From Roseomonas sp. (GTDB lineage Bacteria; Pseudomonadota; Alphaproteobacteria; Acetobacterales; Acetobacteraceae), in contig JADCFP010000084.1 in the NCBI GenBank assembly GCA_020249465.1, positions 1 to 64,000 of the forward strand: 64,000 bases of DNA. The letters are read 5' to 3'. A model generated the notes under the pieces. That model did no database searches and was not told the DNA's origin. It worked only from the letters and a program-made list of their open reading frames with translations. Positions within the stretch are counted from its first letter, which is position 1. The number at the start of each line of letters is the position of its first letter. The position numbers and the translations under genes are program-made. Positions 28,110 through 37,097 of this stretch are shown one piece after another.

Positions 28110-28256
28110 GGCAAGCTGCATCAGCTTTGCCCCGAGCATTTCCCCAAGGCGCTGATCCATCTCCTCTGCGGAGATGAACCTACCCGCCCGCCGTTGCGTG
28201 AGCAGTTCCGTGAGCGCGGCGCGTTCCGATGGCTCGTTTTTAATCTGCTGTCCCAT
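28095..28256 (-). CDS. Small hypothetical protein (53 aa)
   Basis: The chosen ATG at 28256 gives MGQQIKNEPSERAALTELLT and the downstream segment RRAGRFISAEEMDQRLGEML, a soluble charged helical protein of 53 residues. A longer frame upstream adds basic residues without a start signal. The pattern is faintly like the C-terminal part of ParD/CopG-type antitoxins, but no toxin gene is adjacent and I do not assign it. The 3' end overlaps the convergent permease gene by 15 nt. Confidence 0.45.
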   Translation of the reverse strand: MGQQIKNEPSERAALTELLTQRRAGRFISAEEMDQRLGEMLGAKLMQLASRKN

Positions 28257-28309
28257 CAATTTGTGCCCCCGCTGCAACACCGGTCTTAACCTTGAAAAAC
28301 CCCGCAGCC

Positions 28310-29206
28310 TCAACGCGCGGCACGAAAATCCTCCACCCGATACCCCTGCGCAAACAAAAGCGCGCGCAAATCCGCGTGATCCACCCGCGCCCGCGCGGCT
28401 GCCGCCACCACGGGCTTGGCCTTGAAGGCAACGCCAAGCCCGGCGGCGCCGAGCATGTCCAGATCATTCGCGCCATCGCCCACCGCGAGGCTCGCCGCCA
28501 GATCAATCCCTTCTTCCGCTGCCAGGCGCTTCAGCGTAACCAGCTTGGCATTGCGCCCCAGAATGGGCTCACCCACCTGGCCGGTCAGGCGGCCGCCCTC
28601 ATGCAGCAGGGTATTGGAGTAATGTTCATGAAAGCCGAGCCGTTCCGCGACCCGGCCCGTGAAAAAGGTGAAACCACCGGAAACCAGGGCGCAGCGCGCG
28701 CCATGGGCGCGCATGGTCGCTACCAATTCCTCGGCGCCTGGCATCAGCGCGGTGCTGGCCCAGGTGCGATCCAAAGCTTCCAGCGCCAGGCCCTTCAGCA
28801 TGCCAACGCGTTCCCGGAGCGCGCCTTCGAAATCCAACTCGCCATTCATGGCGCGGCGCGTGATGGCCGAGATTTCGTCCTTGAGCCCAGCCTCCCCCGC
28901 CAGCTCATCCAGCGTCTCACTGGTGACCATGGTGCTGTCCATATCGGCGATCAGCAGGCGCTTGCGCCGCCCGGCTGCCTCCTGCGCAATGGCATCCACC
29001 GGGCTGCCTGCCAGCGCCGCTCGCGCCGTGCGATCAGCGACATCCAAAGGCAGGCCGGCGAAGGGGATATCGGCGGCCTCATGCGCGGCAAGCGGCGTGG
29101 CGGCGCCAAGCTCAGCGCCAGCATCGCGCAGCGCAGTGGCAACCTTGGCCTGATGTTCCGGGGCAAGCGCGCCGCGCGGCGCGATCAGGGTCAAAACCTT
29201 TTCCAT
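28310..29206 (-). CDS. serB: Phosphoserine phosphatase SerB
   Basis: 298 residues. An N-terminal ACT-like regulatory region (about 1-75) precedes the HAD domain with nucleophile Asp88 and acid/base Asp90 in IADMDSTMV, then SGGFTFFT and GDGANDLDML. It performs the last step of serine synthesis, O-phosphoserine to serine. It is divergent from miaA, with 20 nt between the starts. Confidence 0.96.
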   Translation of the reverse strand: MEKVLTLIAPRGALAPEHQAKVATALRDAGAELGAATPLAAHEAADIPFAGLPLDVADRTARAALAGSPVDAIAQEAAGRRKRLLIADMDSTMVTSETLDELAGEAGLKDEISAITRRAMNGELDFEGALRERVGMLKGLALEALDRTWASTALMPGAEELVATMRAHGARCALVSGGFTFFTGRVAERLGFHEHYSNTLLHEGGRLTGQVGEPILGRNAKLVTLKRLAAEEGIDLAASLAVGDGANDLDMLGAAGLGVAFKAKPVVAAAARARVDHADLRALLFAQGYRVEDFRAAR

Positions 29207-29226
29207 ATCCGGCCTATGCCTGTGCC

Positions 29227-30192
29227 ATGAAGGAGTTTCAACCTCTCGCTTTATTCGTGGTTGGCCCCACCGCCTCGGGCAAATCCGCCCTTGCGCTGGC
29301 CATCGCCGAACGCCTCGGCGGCGCCATCATCAACGCCGATAGCATGCAGCTTTATCGGGAACTCCACGTCATCACCGCGCGCCCCAGCGCCGCGGATGAG
29401 GCCCGCGTGCCACATCTGCTTTACGGCGTGCGCGTAGCCGCCGAGGCCGCGTCTGTTGCCTGGTGGCGCGATGCCGCGCTCAAGGCCATGGGGGAAGTCC
29501 ACGCTGCAGGGCGGCTGCCGATCATTTGCGGCGGCACCGGCATGTATTGCGCGGCCCTGACGCAAGGCCTCGCCGCCATTCCGCCCATCCCCGCACCGGC
29601 GCGGGAAGAAGCCCGCCGGCTTTTGGCCGAGGAAGGTCCCGCCGCCCTGCATGCGCGGCTCGCGGCCGAAGACCCAGCCTCCGCCGCGCGGCTCCGCCCC
29701 ACTGACAGCCAGCGCCTCGCCCGCGCTTGGGAGGTCTGGCGCGGCACCGGGCGCGGCATTGCTGCTTGGCAGGCGGAGGCCAGCGCGAGCCCCGCCCCTT
29801 GGCGCTTCGCCGCCATTCTGCTGGAGCCGCCACGGGCGGAACTGCGCGCGGCCATTGCCCGGCGTTGGGCGGCGATGATCCAGGCCGGCGCGGTTGAGGA
29901 AGTGCGCGCCCTATTGGCCCAAGGGCTCGATCCCAGCCTGCCCGCCATGCGCGCCCATGGCGTGCCGGAAATCTCCGCCATGCTGGCCGGGAAGCTGACG
30001 GCAGAAGAAGCCTCTGCCCGCGCCATCCTCGCGACCGGGCAATACACCAAGCGGCAAGCCACCTGGTTCCGCCACCATGAACTGGCCCCGCCCGAGCGCA
30101 CCTATATCATAAATGCGCGATTTGAAGATTTGGCGCAATTTTCGGAAAGTGAATCAGCCAAATTTTTCGCATTTCTTGATTTTATCCGTTGA
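29227..30192 (+). CDS. miaA: tRNA dimethylallyltransferase MiaA
   Basis: 321 residues. P-loop GPTASGKSA (about 13-21), INADSMQLYRELHV and the GGTGMYCAALTQGL motif (usual GGTGLYI) identify MiaA. It adds a dimethylallyl group to A37 of tRNAs that read codons starting with U. The C-terminal TGQYTKRQATWFRHH is the family RNA-binding end. The last about 25 residues (EDLAQFSESESAKFFAFLDF) are a short extension. Confidence 0.97.
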   Translation: MKEFQPLALFVVGPTASGKSALALAIAERLGGAIINADSMQLYRELHVITARPSAADEARVPHLLYGVRVAAEAASVAWWRDAALKAMGEVHAAGRLPIICGGTGMYCAALTQGLAAIPPIPAPAREEARRLLAEEGPAALHARLAAEDPASAARLRPTDSQRLARAWEVWRGTGRGIAAWQAEASASPAPWRFAAILLEPPRAELRAAIARRWAAMIQAGAVEEVRALLAQGLDPSLPAMRAHGVPEISAMLAGKLTAEEASARAILATGQYTKRQATWFRHHELAPPERTYIINARFEDLAQFSESESAKFFAFLDFIR

Positions 30193-30226
30193 CGCCCCCT
30201 GGCCGAGGGTCTAAGAGCGCCCCCTC

Positions 30227-30252
30227 GCCGGCCCCGATCCCTCGGGGCCGGC
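30227..30252 (+). terminator. GC-rich hairpin between miaA and ilvB
   Basis: An 11-bp stem (30227-30237 with 30242-30252, loop TCCC) is followed by CGCTTTT. It is well placed as the miaA terminator. It may also act as an attenuator for ilvB, 25 nt downstream, because CCGAGGG at 30203-30209 can pair either with CCCTCG at 30222-30227 or with CCCTCGG at 30239-30245, which belongs to the hairpin. No leader peptide with branched-chain codons is visible, so terminator is the default reading. Confidence 0.6.
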
Positions 30253-30276
30253 CGCTTTTCATGAAGGAAGTCACCC

Positions 30277-32076
30277 ATGTCCGCCGCGACCCAAGCCCCG
30301 CCCGCCTCTGACGCCCTGACCATGTCGGGTGCCGAGGTCGTATTGCGCGCGCTGAAGGATAACGGCGTTGAGGTGATCTTCGGCTATCCCGGCGGCGCGG
30401 TGCTGCCGATCTATGACGCGATTTTCCAGCAGAACGCCATTCGCCACATTCTGGTGCGCCATGAACAGGCGGCGGTCCATGCGGCGGAAGGCTATGCGCG
30501 TTCCACTGGGAAGGTTGGCGTGGTGCTGGTCACCTCTGGCCCCGGTGCGACCAATGCCGTGACGGGCCTCGTGGATGCGCTGATGGATTCCATCCCGGTG
30601 ATCTGCCTGACCGGGCAGGTGCCAACCCATCTGATCGGCAATGATGCCTTCCAGGAAGCCGATACCACCGGCATCACCCGCCCCGCGACCAAGCATAATT
30701 ATCTGGTCAAGAAATCCGAAGACCTGTCACGCGTGATGCATGAGGCGTTTTACGTCGCGAAATCCGGCCGCCCCGGGCCGGTGGTGATTGATCTGCCGAA
30801 AGATATCCTGATCAACAAGGCGCCGTATCGGGAAGCGACCACGCAGACCCATCGTTCCTATCGCCCGCGTACGGAACCCGATGCCAAGGGCATTCACGAT
30901 GCGGTGCGCCTGTTGAAGCGCGCGCGGCGGCCGATTGTCTATGCCGGTGGCGGCGTGATCAATGCGGGGCCGGAAGCATCGCGCCTGTTGCGTGAGTTTG
31001 TCCGCATGACCGGCATGCCCTGCACCAATACGCTGATGGGGCTTGGCGCCTATCCGGCGGAAGACCCGCAATTCCTGGGCATGCTTGGCATGCACGGCAC
31101 TTATGAAGCCAATCTGGCGATGCATGGCTGCGATGTCATGTTCAATATCGGCGCGCGTTTCGATGACCGTGTGACGGGCAGACTCAATGCCTTCTCACCT
31201 GGGTCTAAGAAGATCCATGCGGATATTGATCCGTCTTCGATCAACAAGAATGTCGCGGTGGATGTACCGATTGTGGGCGATGCGCGCGCCGTGCTCGCCG
31301 CCATGATCGAAGCCTGGAAGGCGGATGAAGCGCCCCAGGACAAGCCCGCGCTTGCCGCCTGGTGGCGCCAGATTGACGAATGGCGCGGCAAGCAATGCCT
31401 GGCCTATCGCCAGGAAAGCAAGATCATCAAGCCGCAGCATGCGGTGAAGCGGCTTTATGAGATCACGCGCGAATTGGGGCGTGAGACCTTCATCACCACC
31501 GAAGTTGGTCAGCACCAGATGTGGGCGGCGCAATATTTCGGCTTTGACAAGCCCAATCGCTGGATGACCTCGGGCGGGCTTGGCACCATGGGCTATGGGC
31601 TGCCGGCGGCGATGGGTGTCCAGATCGCGCATCCGGATGCGCTGGTGATTGATATCGCTGGTGAGGCTTCGATCCTGATGAATATTCAGGAAATGGGCAC
31701 GCTTGCGCAATATCGCCTGCCGGTGAAGGTCTTTATTCTGAATAATGAATATATGGGCATGGTGCGCCAATGGCAGGAATTGCTGCATGGTGGCCGCTAT
31801 TCCGAAAGCTATTCGGCATCGCTGCCGGATTTCGTGAAGCTTGCCGAAAGCTTCCACGCAGTTGGCATGCGCGCGGAAGGCATTGATGATCTTGACCGCG
31901 TGATCCGGGAAATGATCGCGATAGACAAGCCCGTGATTGCCGATATCGCCGTTGCCAAGGACGAAAACTGCTTTCCCATGATCCCATCAGGGGCGGCGCA
32001 TAATGAAATGATCCTGGCCCCGGGGCAGGAAGGTGGCGTCGCCGGCGTTACCGATGAAGGCAAGGTCCTGGTCTGA
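30277..32076 (+). CDS. ilvB: Acetolactate synthase large subunit IlvB/IlvI
   Basis: 599 residues, usual length. Three ThDP-enzyme domains: PYR (MSGAEVVLRALKDNGVEVIF, with the catalytic Glu in VRHEQAAVHAAEG), a central FAD-binding domain (IGARFDDRVTGRL), and the PP domain (TSGGLGTMGYGLPAAMG and DIAGEASILMNIQE, the ThDP metal motif in the GEAS form common in alphaproteobacteria). It condenses pyruvate to acetolactate, or pyruvate with 2-oxobutyrate, for valine, leucine and isoleucine. It is followed by ilvN after 11 nt. Confidence 0.97.
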   Translation: MSAATQAPPASDALTMSGAEVVLRALKDNGVEVIFGYPGGAVLPIYDAIFQQNAIRHILVRHEQAAVHAAEGYARSTGKVGVVLVTSGPGATNAVTGLVDALMDSIPVICLTGQVPTHLIGNDAFQEADTTGITRPATKHNYLVKKSEDLSRVMHEAFYVAKSGRPGPVVIDLPKDILINKAPYREATTQTHRSYRPRTEPDAKGIHDAVRLLKRARRPIVYAGGGVINAGPEASRLLREFVRMTGMPCTNTLMGLGAYPAEDPQFLGMLGMHGTYEANLAMHGCDVMFNIGARFDDRVTGRLNAFSPGSKKIHADIDPSSINKNVAVDVPIVGDARAVLAAMIEAWKADEAPQDKPALAAWWRQIDEWRGKQCLAYRQESKIIKPQHAVKRLYEITRELGRETFITTEVGQHQMWAAQYFGFDKPNRWMTSGGLGTMGYGLPAAMGVQIAHPDALVIDIAGEASILMNIQEMGTLAQYRLPVKVFILNNEYMGMVRQWQELLHGGRYSESYSASLPDFVKLAESFHAVGMRAEGIDDLDRVIREMIAIDKPVIADIAVAKDENCFPMIPSGAAHNEMILAPGQEGGVAGVTDEGKVLV

Positions 32077-32087
32077 GGAGCGCTGAC

Positions 32088-32609
32088 ATGTCTGATCTGA
32101 AAAACGGCCAACGCGCCGCGACCATTGCCGTGCTTGTTGAAAATGAAGCGGGCGTGCTGGCGCGCGTCATCGGCCTGTTTTCTGGCCGCGGCTATAATAT
32201 TGATAGCCTGACCGTGGCGCCAGTGGATGAAACCGGACGGATTTCGCGCATCACGGTCGTCACCAGCGGCACGGATATGGTGATTGAACAAATCAAGGCA
32301 CAATTGGATCGGCTTGTGCCGGTGCATAAGGTTTCCGACCTCACCATCGAAGGCCCGCATCTGACGCGCGAATTGGCGCTGATCAAGGTGGTGGGCCGCG
32401 GCGAGAACCGCATGGAAGTGCTGCGTCTGGCGGACGCTTTCCGCGCACGCGTGGTGGATGCCACAACCGAAAGCTTCGTCCTTGAGATGACCGGCAATGG
32501 CGATAAGATTGATGCCTTCGTGGCTTTGATGCGCCCGATTGGCCTTGCCGAGGTATCGCGCACCGGTGCGGTTGCCATTGCACGCGGGCCGCGCGGGATC
32601 ATGGATTAG
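32088..32609 (+). CDS. ilvN: Acetolactate synthase small regulatory subunit
   Basis: 173 residues, the long IlvN/IlvH form. An N-terminal ACT domain (TIAVLVENEAGVLARVIGLF and RGYNIDSLTVAP) provides valine feedback, followed by a C-terminal ALS_ss_C domain (ELALIKVVGRG to the end). It activates IlvB and confers valine inhibition. It is co-transcribed with ilvB. Confidence 0.97.
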   Translation: MSDLKNGQRAATIAVLVENEAGVLARVIGLFSGRGYNIDSLTVAPVDETGRISRITVVTSGTDMVIEQIKAQLDRLVPVHKVSDLTIEGPHLTRELALIKVVGRGENRMEVLRLADAFRARVVDATTESFVLEMTGNGDKIDAFVALMRPIGLAEVSRTGAVAIARGPRGIMD

Positions 32610-32613
32610 GTGC

Positions 32614-33891
32614 ATGTCACAGGCCCTGCCCAAAAGCTACAACAAGGGCAAGGCCATCGCATGGGCCCTTTATGATTGGGCCAATAGCGGCTTTCCGACG
32701 GTGGTTTCCACCTTCGTTATCGCCGCCTATTTCACGCAAGGCATTGCGCATGATCCCGTGACCGGCCAGTCGCAATGGGGCTGGATGCAGACATGTGCTG
32801 CCTTCGCCATTGCGCTGCTCTCACCGCTGCTTGGGGCCATTGCCGATCAGGGGCGGCGCCGACGGGCGATGTTGACGCTCTGCACGCTTGCGACCGCGAT
32901 CTTCACCGCGCTGATCTGGTTTGCGCGCCCCGATCCTTCAGATGCGGTTTATGCGCTGATCTGCATTGGCATCGCGACCGTCGCCTTTGAACTTGGCACG
33001 GTTTTCTACAATGCCATGCTGCCCGGCCTGGTGCCGGAGGAACGCATGGGCCGGCTTTCCGGATTGGCCTGGGGGCTTGGCTATGCGGGCGGGCTTGCTT
33101 GCCTGCTGCTGGCGCTGGTGTTGTTCATTCAGCCTGATCCTTCGCCCTTCGGGCTTGATCGTGGTGCGGCGGAGCATGTGCGCGCCTCGGCCGTTTTGGT
33201 CGCGGTTTGGATATTGGTGTTCGGCTGGCCGGTATTGGTCGCCTTGCCTGACCCCAAGGGCGTGCGGCCAAGGTTGGGCGATGCGCTTGCGGCGGGCTTG
33301 CATGAAATGGGCAATCTGCTGCGTGGCTTGCCGCGGCGCCCCGCCATGGCGCGGTTTCTGATTGCGCGGCTGTTTTACACCGATGGTCTGAATACGCTTT
33401 TTGCCTTTGGCGCCATTTACGCCGCCGGCGTCCATGGCATGACCATTCAGGAAATCCTCTATTTCGGCATTGCCATGAATGTGACGGCGGGTCTGGGTGC
33501 CGCCGGATTTGGACTGATCGAGGATCGTTTAGGCGCCAAGGCTACGGTGTTGATCGCACTCGGCGCCATGATTGTGCTCGGCGCCTTTCTGCTGCTGAGC
33601 AATGACAAGACCGTGTTCTGGATCCTGGCCATGGCGCTTGGGCTTTTCATGGGGCCTGCCCAGGCGGCATCGCGCACCCTGATGGCCCATATGGCCCCCC
33701 CGGATGAGGTTGCGGCGCATTTCGGGCTTTTTGCGCTTTCCGGGCGTGCCACAGGGTTTCTGGGCCCCGCGGCGGTCGCCTTGGTCACGGCGGTTAGCGA
33801 CAGCCAGGCCTGGGGCCTTGCGACCGTGCTGGGTTTTCTGGTGCTCGGCGCCGTCATCCTGGCGCCCTTGCGCGTTGTTCGGCATAGCTAA
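32614..33891 (+). CDS. UMF1-family MFS transporter (Atg22-like)
   Basis: 425 residues from the ATG at 32614; the frame extends further upstream into ilvN without support. It opens with KAIAWALYDWANSGFPTVV, the hallmark of UMF1/vacuole-effluxer Atg22-like MFS proteins, and has about twelve helices. Yeast Atg22 exports amino acids from the vacuole; the bacterial role is not established. The start is 4 nt after the ilvN stop, so it may be part of the ilv transcript and could move branched-chain amino acids, which is speculative. Confidence 0.88.
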   Translation: MSQALPKSYNKGKAIAWALYDWANSGFPTVVSTFVIAAYFTQGIAHDPVTGQSQWGWMQTCAAFAIALLSPLLGAIADQGRRRRAMLTLCTLATAIFTALIWFARPDPSDAVYALICIGIATVAFELGTVFYNAMLPGLVPEERMGRLSGLAWGLGYAGGLACLLLALVLFIQPDPSPFGLDRGAAEHVRASAVLVAVWILVFGWPVLVALPDPKGVRPRLGDALAAGLHEMGNLLRGLPRRPAMARFLIARLFYTDGLNTLFAFGAIYAAGVHGMTIQEILYFGIAMNVTAGLGAAGFGLIEDRLGAKATVLIALGAMIVLGAFLLLSNDKTVFWILAMALGLFMGPAQAASRTLMAHMAPPDEVAAHFGLFALSGRATGFLGPAAVALVTAVSDSQAWGLATVLGFLVLGAVILAPLRVVRHS

Positions 33892-33944
33892 GGCACCTGC
33901 CCTTCTGCCATAGTCCCGCCGTGGAGGCGTGCGATCACTCATTC

Positions 33945-35594
33945 ATGGCAGAGGATGAATCTGAGACCGCCTGGGCGGCACTGAAGGCTTTGGCGGCCAG
34001 GCCTGATGCTGCGGCCATTCGCCCGCTTTTCGCCACCGATCCTGATCGCTTCGCGCGCTTTTCGCGCCAAGCCGGCGATATCCTGCTCGATTTTTCCAAA
34101 ACCGCGCTGTCGGATGCGGTGCTTGCGGCTTTGCTTGCCCTTGCCGAAGCGCGTGATGTCGCCGGCTTCCGCGCGCGGCTTTTTGCGGGTGCGGCGGTGA
34201 ATGCAACCGAAGGCCGCGCCGCGCTGCATATGGCGCTGCGCGCCGCGCCCGAAGATGAATTCCGCGCGGGTACTGAAGATGTCATGCCTGAAGTGCTCGC
34301 GGTGCGCGCGCGCATGGAAGAATTCACGCGTGCGATACATGAAGGGCGCATCCTGACCGCCAAGGGTGAAGGCTTCACCGATGTGCTGAATATCGGCATT
34401 GGCGGGTCTGATCTTGGCCCGGCCATGGTGGCGCGCGCCTTGTGGACTCCTGATGCACCGCTGCGCGGGCATTATCTGGCGAATGTGGATGGCCATGCCT
34501 GGGCGGAGATGCAAGCGAAGCTCGATCCCGCGCGCACGCTGGTGCTGGTTGCCTCCAAAACCTTCACCACGCAAGAAACCATGGCCAATGCCGCGCTGAC
34601 GCGCGATTGGTTGCGCGCTGCCTTGGGTGAGGCAGGCGCTTCCCAGCATATGGCGGCCCTTTCCACCAATCTTGCCGCGACCGGTGCTTTCGGCATTTTG
34701 CCTGATCGTGTCTTTGGTTTTCGCGATTGGGTCGGCGGGCGGTTTTCGCTCTGGAGTGCGATTGGGCTGTCACTCGCGCTGGCGCTTGGCTGGGATGCTT
34801 TCGCGCGGCTGCTGGCTGGCGCACGCGTGATGGATCAGCATTTCCGAGACGCCCCACTCGACGAAAACCTGCCAGTGCTGCTGGCGCTGGTGGAAGTCTG
34901 GCATGTGAATGGCTTGGGTTATCCGAGCCGCGCCGTGCTGGCCTATGATGAACGCCTGGCGCGCCTGCCCGCGCATTTGCAGCAGGTGGAAATGGAAAGC
35001 CTCGGCAAGCGAGTGGCGCTTTCTGGGGCACCCTTGCAGCGTGCATCTGGTCCTGTGGTGTTTGGTGAACCAGGCACCAATGCGCAGCATTCCTTCATGC
35101 AATTGCTGCATCAGGGCACCACGCCTGTGCCGGTGGATTTCATTCTGGTGGCGCGGCCTGATCACGCCCATGCCAATAGCCATCGCAAGCTTCTCGCCAA
35201 TGGTCTGGCGCAAGCCGAGGCGCTGCTGATGGGCAAGGATGAAGCGGCTGTCGTCGCCGAAATGCGCAAGGCCGGCGCGGCAGAGGCCGAAATCACGCGC
35301 CTTTTGCCACATCGCGTTTTCCCTGGTGATCGGCCAAGTGTGACGATGCTGCTACCGCAACTTGATGCCTTCACCCTTGGCCAATTGGTCGCCCTTTATG
35401 AACACAAGGTCGCAGTGCTTGGCGCGCTGTGGGGGATCAATCCCTTTGATCAATGGGGGGTGGAGCTTGGCAAGCAACTCGCCAACGTCATCCTGCCGGA
35501 ACTGAGCGCCGGCGTCGCGCAAAAGCCGCATGATGCGTCAACCGCCGGGCTGATCAGCAAGCTCGCGGCGCTATGGCCGGAAGGTCGCGCATGA
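33945..35594 (+). CDS. pgi: Glucose-6-phosphate isomerase
   Basis: 549 residues from the ATG at 33945 (MAEDESETAWAALKALA). Both PGI signatures are present: FGEPGTNAQHSFMQLLHQGT near residue 375 and the C-terminal GALWGINPFDQWGVELGK. The sugar-phosphate site NIGIGGSDLGPAMV and SKTFTTQET are also visible. It interconverts glucose-6-phosphate and fructose-6-phosphate. The stop overlaps the next start (ATGA), so a MOSC protein is translated from the same message. Confidence 0.97.
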   Translation: MAEDESETAWAALKALAARPDAAAIRPLFATDPDRFARFSRQAGDILLDFSKTALSDAVLAALLALAEARDVAGFRARLFAGAAVNATEGRAALHMALRAAPEDEFRAGTEDVMPEVLAVRARMEEFTRAIHEGRILTAKGEGFTDVLNIGIGGSDLGPAMVARALWTPDAPLRGHYLANVDGHAWAEMQAKLDPARTLVLVASKTFTTQETMANAALTRDWLRAALGEAGASQHMAALSTNLAATGAFGILPDRVFGFRDWVGGRFSLWSAIGLSLALALGWDAFARLLAGARVMDQHFRDAPLDENLPVLLALVEVWHVNGLGYPSRAVLAYDERLARLPAHLQQVEMESLGKRVALSGAPLQRASGPVVFGEPGTNAQHSFMQLLHQGTTPVPVDFILVARPDHAHANSHRKLLANGLAQAEALLMGKDEAAVVAEMRKAGAAEAEITRLLPHRVFPGDRPSVTMLLPQLDAFTLGQLVALYEHKVAVLGALWGINPFDQWGVELGKQLANVILPELSAGVAQKPHDASTAGLISKLAALWPEGRA

Positions 35595-36136
35595 CCGCGC
35601 CTTATATCCAAGCACTTGCCAGCGATGGCGCGCATCGCTTCAGCAAGCAGCCGGCGCAAAGCCTGACACTTCTGGCCGGGCTTGGCGTTGAAGGCGATGC
35701 GCATGCTGGTGTGACGGTGAAGCACCGCTCCCGCGTCGCGCGCGATCCATCGCAGCCCAATCTGCGCCAGCTGCATTTGCTGCATGCAGAAATCTTCGAA
35801 GAACTCGCCCCCCAGGGTTTTGCACTGAAGGCCGGTGACATTGGTGAGAATGTGACAACGCGCGGCCTTGATCTGCTCGGGCTTGGTACCGGCACGCGGC
35901 TTTGCCTGGGGACAGAAGCGGTCGTGGAAATCACCGGGCTCCGCAATCCCTGCGCGCAGCTTGATCATTTCCAGGCAGGGTTGATGGCGGCGATGCTCGG
36001 GCGCGATGAAGCGGGCGGGCTGATCCGCAAATCCGGCGTCATGGCGATTGTGCTGCAAGGTGGCGTGCTGCGCCTGGGTGATCCGATCATCGTGATCCCG
36101 CCCGCCGGTCCGCATCGGCCTTTGCAGCCGGTGTGA
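35591..36136 (+). CDS. MOSC-domain protein
   Basis: 181 residues from the ATG that overlaps the pgi stop by 4 nt. A MOSC beta-barrel is indicated by LLAGLGVEGDAHAG, AGDIGENVTTRGLDLLGL and EITGLRNPCAQLDHFQ, with the conserved Cys at about 121 that binds sulfur or molybdenum cofactor in the family. Standalone MOSC proteins such as YiiM reduce N-hydroxylated compounds. The link to pgi has no obvious metabolic meaning. Confidence 0.88.
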   Translation: MTAPYIQALASDGAHRFSKQPAQSLTLLAGLGVEGDAHAGVTVKHRSRVARDPSQPNLRQLHLLHAEIFEELAPQGFALKAGDIGENVTTRGLDLLGLGTGTRLCLGTEAVVEITGLRNPCAQLDHFQAGLMAAMLGRDEAGGLIRKSGVMAIVLQGGVLRLGDPIIVIPPAGPHRPLQPV

Positions 36137-36151
36137 CACCCCTCAAAACAG

Positions 36152-36185
36152 TGATGCGCCCCGGCGGTAAGGCCGGGGCGCATCA
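36152..36185 (+). terminator. Long hairpin after the MOSC gene
   Basis: TGATGCGCCCCGGC (36152-36165) and its exact complement (36172-36185) form a 14-bp stem with a 6-nt loop, 16 nt after the MOSC stop. There is no U tract. It probably ends or protects the pgi-MOSC message. Confidence 0.55.
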
Positions 36186-36377
36186 GCGAAGACAGGGCCG
36201 GGTGAGTTTGGGGCAGGTCAGGCCCTGATCCGCTATGCCTAAATTTGGGACGCTAATATTGCTGGCAAAAGGCACTGGGCATGCCAAAGTGCAACGAACA
36301 GCAACCGGCAGCGCGCCCGATACATTTCGCAACATGGGCTGATGAATTACGCAATGAAAACACGCATGTAACAGGGC

Positions 36378-37097
36378 ATGGAAAACGCACCTCATATCCT
36401 GATCGTTGATGATGATCGCGAAATCCGCGATCTGCTCTCGCGCTTCCTGGAAAAACAGGGATTGCGCGTGAGTGCTGCACGCGATGCGCGTGAAGCCCGC
36501 AAGCTTTGGCCGCTGGGGCGCTATCATCTTGTGGTGCTTGATCTCATGATGCCGGGGGAGCCTGGGCTTGATTTCGCGCGCTGGCTCCGCACGCAATCCG
36601 ATGTGCCGATCGTGATTCTGACCGCGATGGGGGAGGAAACCGATCGCATCGTGGGGCTTGAACTCGGCGCTGATGATTATTTGGCAAAGCCCTTCAACCC
36701 GCGCGAATTGCTGGCGCGCATCCGCGCCGTTTTGCGCCGTGCGTCTGGCGATGGCACGGCCGCCAAGGAACCGCCCGCCAAGGTGATCAGGTTTTCCGGC
36801 TGGACCTTGGAACCCTCCCGCCGGCGCTTGCTCAACCCTGATGGGGTCGAAGTACCGCTGACCGGGGGCGAATATGAATTGCTGCTGGTGCTGCTGGATC
36901 GGCCCAATCGCGTGCTGACGCGCGATATGCTGATGGATTTGCTGCGCGGGCGGCAGGCCGGGCCTTATGACCGCGCGATTGATGTCGCTGTATCGCGGCT
37001 GCGGCGCCGGCTGGAAGATGATGGCCGCAACCCTGCCTTGATCAAGACCGTGCGCGGTGGCGGCTATGTGCTGGCCACCACGGTGGATCGTGGCTGA
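36378..37097 (+). CDS. OmpR-family response regulator
   Basis: 239 residues. The receiver domain has DDD at 11-13, phospho-acceptor Asp55 in VVLDLMMPGEPG, ILTAMGEE and Lys in DDYLAKPFNPRELLARIRAV. A winged-helix domain (about 140-235) includes LTGGEYELLLVLLDRPNRVL and VSRLRRRLEDDG. The C-terminal IKTVRGGGYVLA is typical of OmpR. About 190 nt upstream are less GC-rich and probably hold the promoter. It overlaps the kinase gene by 8 nt. Confidence 0.95.
   Translation: MENAPHILIVDDDREIRDLLSRFLEKQGLRVSAARDAREARKLWPLGRYHLVVLDLMMPGEPGLDFARWLRTQSDVPIVILTAMGEETDRIVGLELGADDYLAKPFNPRELLARIRAVLRRASGDGTAAKEPPAKVIRFSGWTLEPSRRRLLNPDGVEVPLTGGEYELLLVLLDRPNRVLTRDMLMDLLRGRQAGPYDRAIDVAVSRLRRRLEDDGRNPALIKTVRGGGYVLATTVDRG

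Noticed and set aside
28095-28256. A toxin-antitoxin pair
   Set aside because: The likeness to antitoxins is weak and there is no adjacent small toxin gene.
30261-30276. ATG at 30261 as start of ilvB or of a leader peptide
   Set aside because: It is out of frame with ilvB, which starts properly at 30277, and it encodes no run of Ile, Leu or Val codons.
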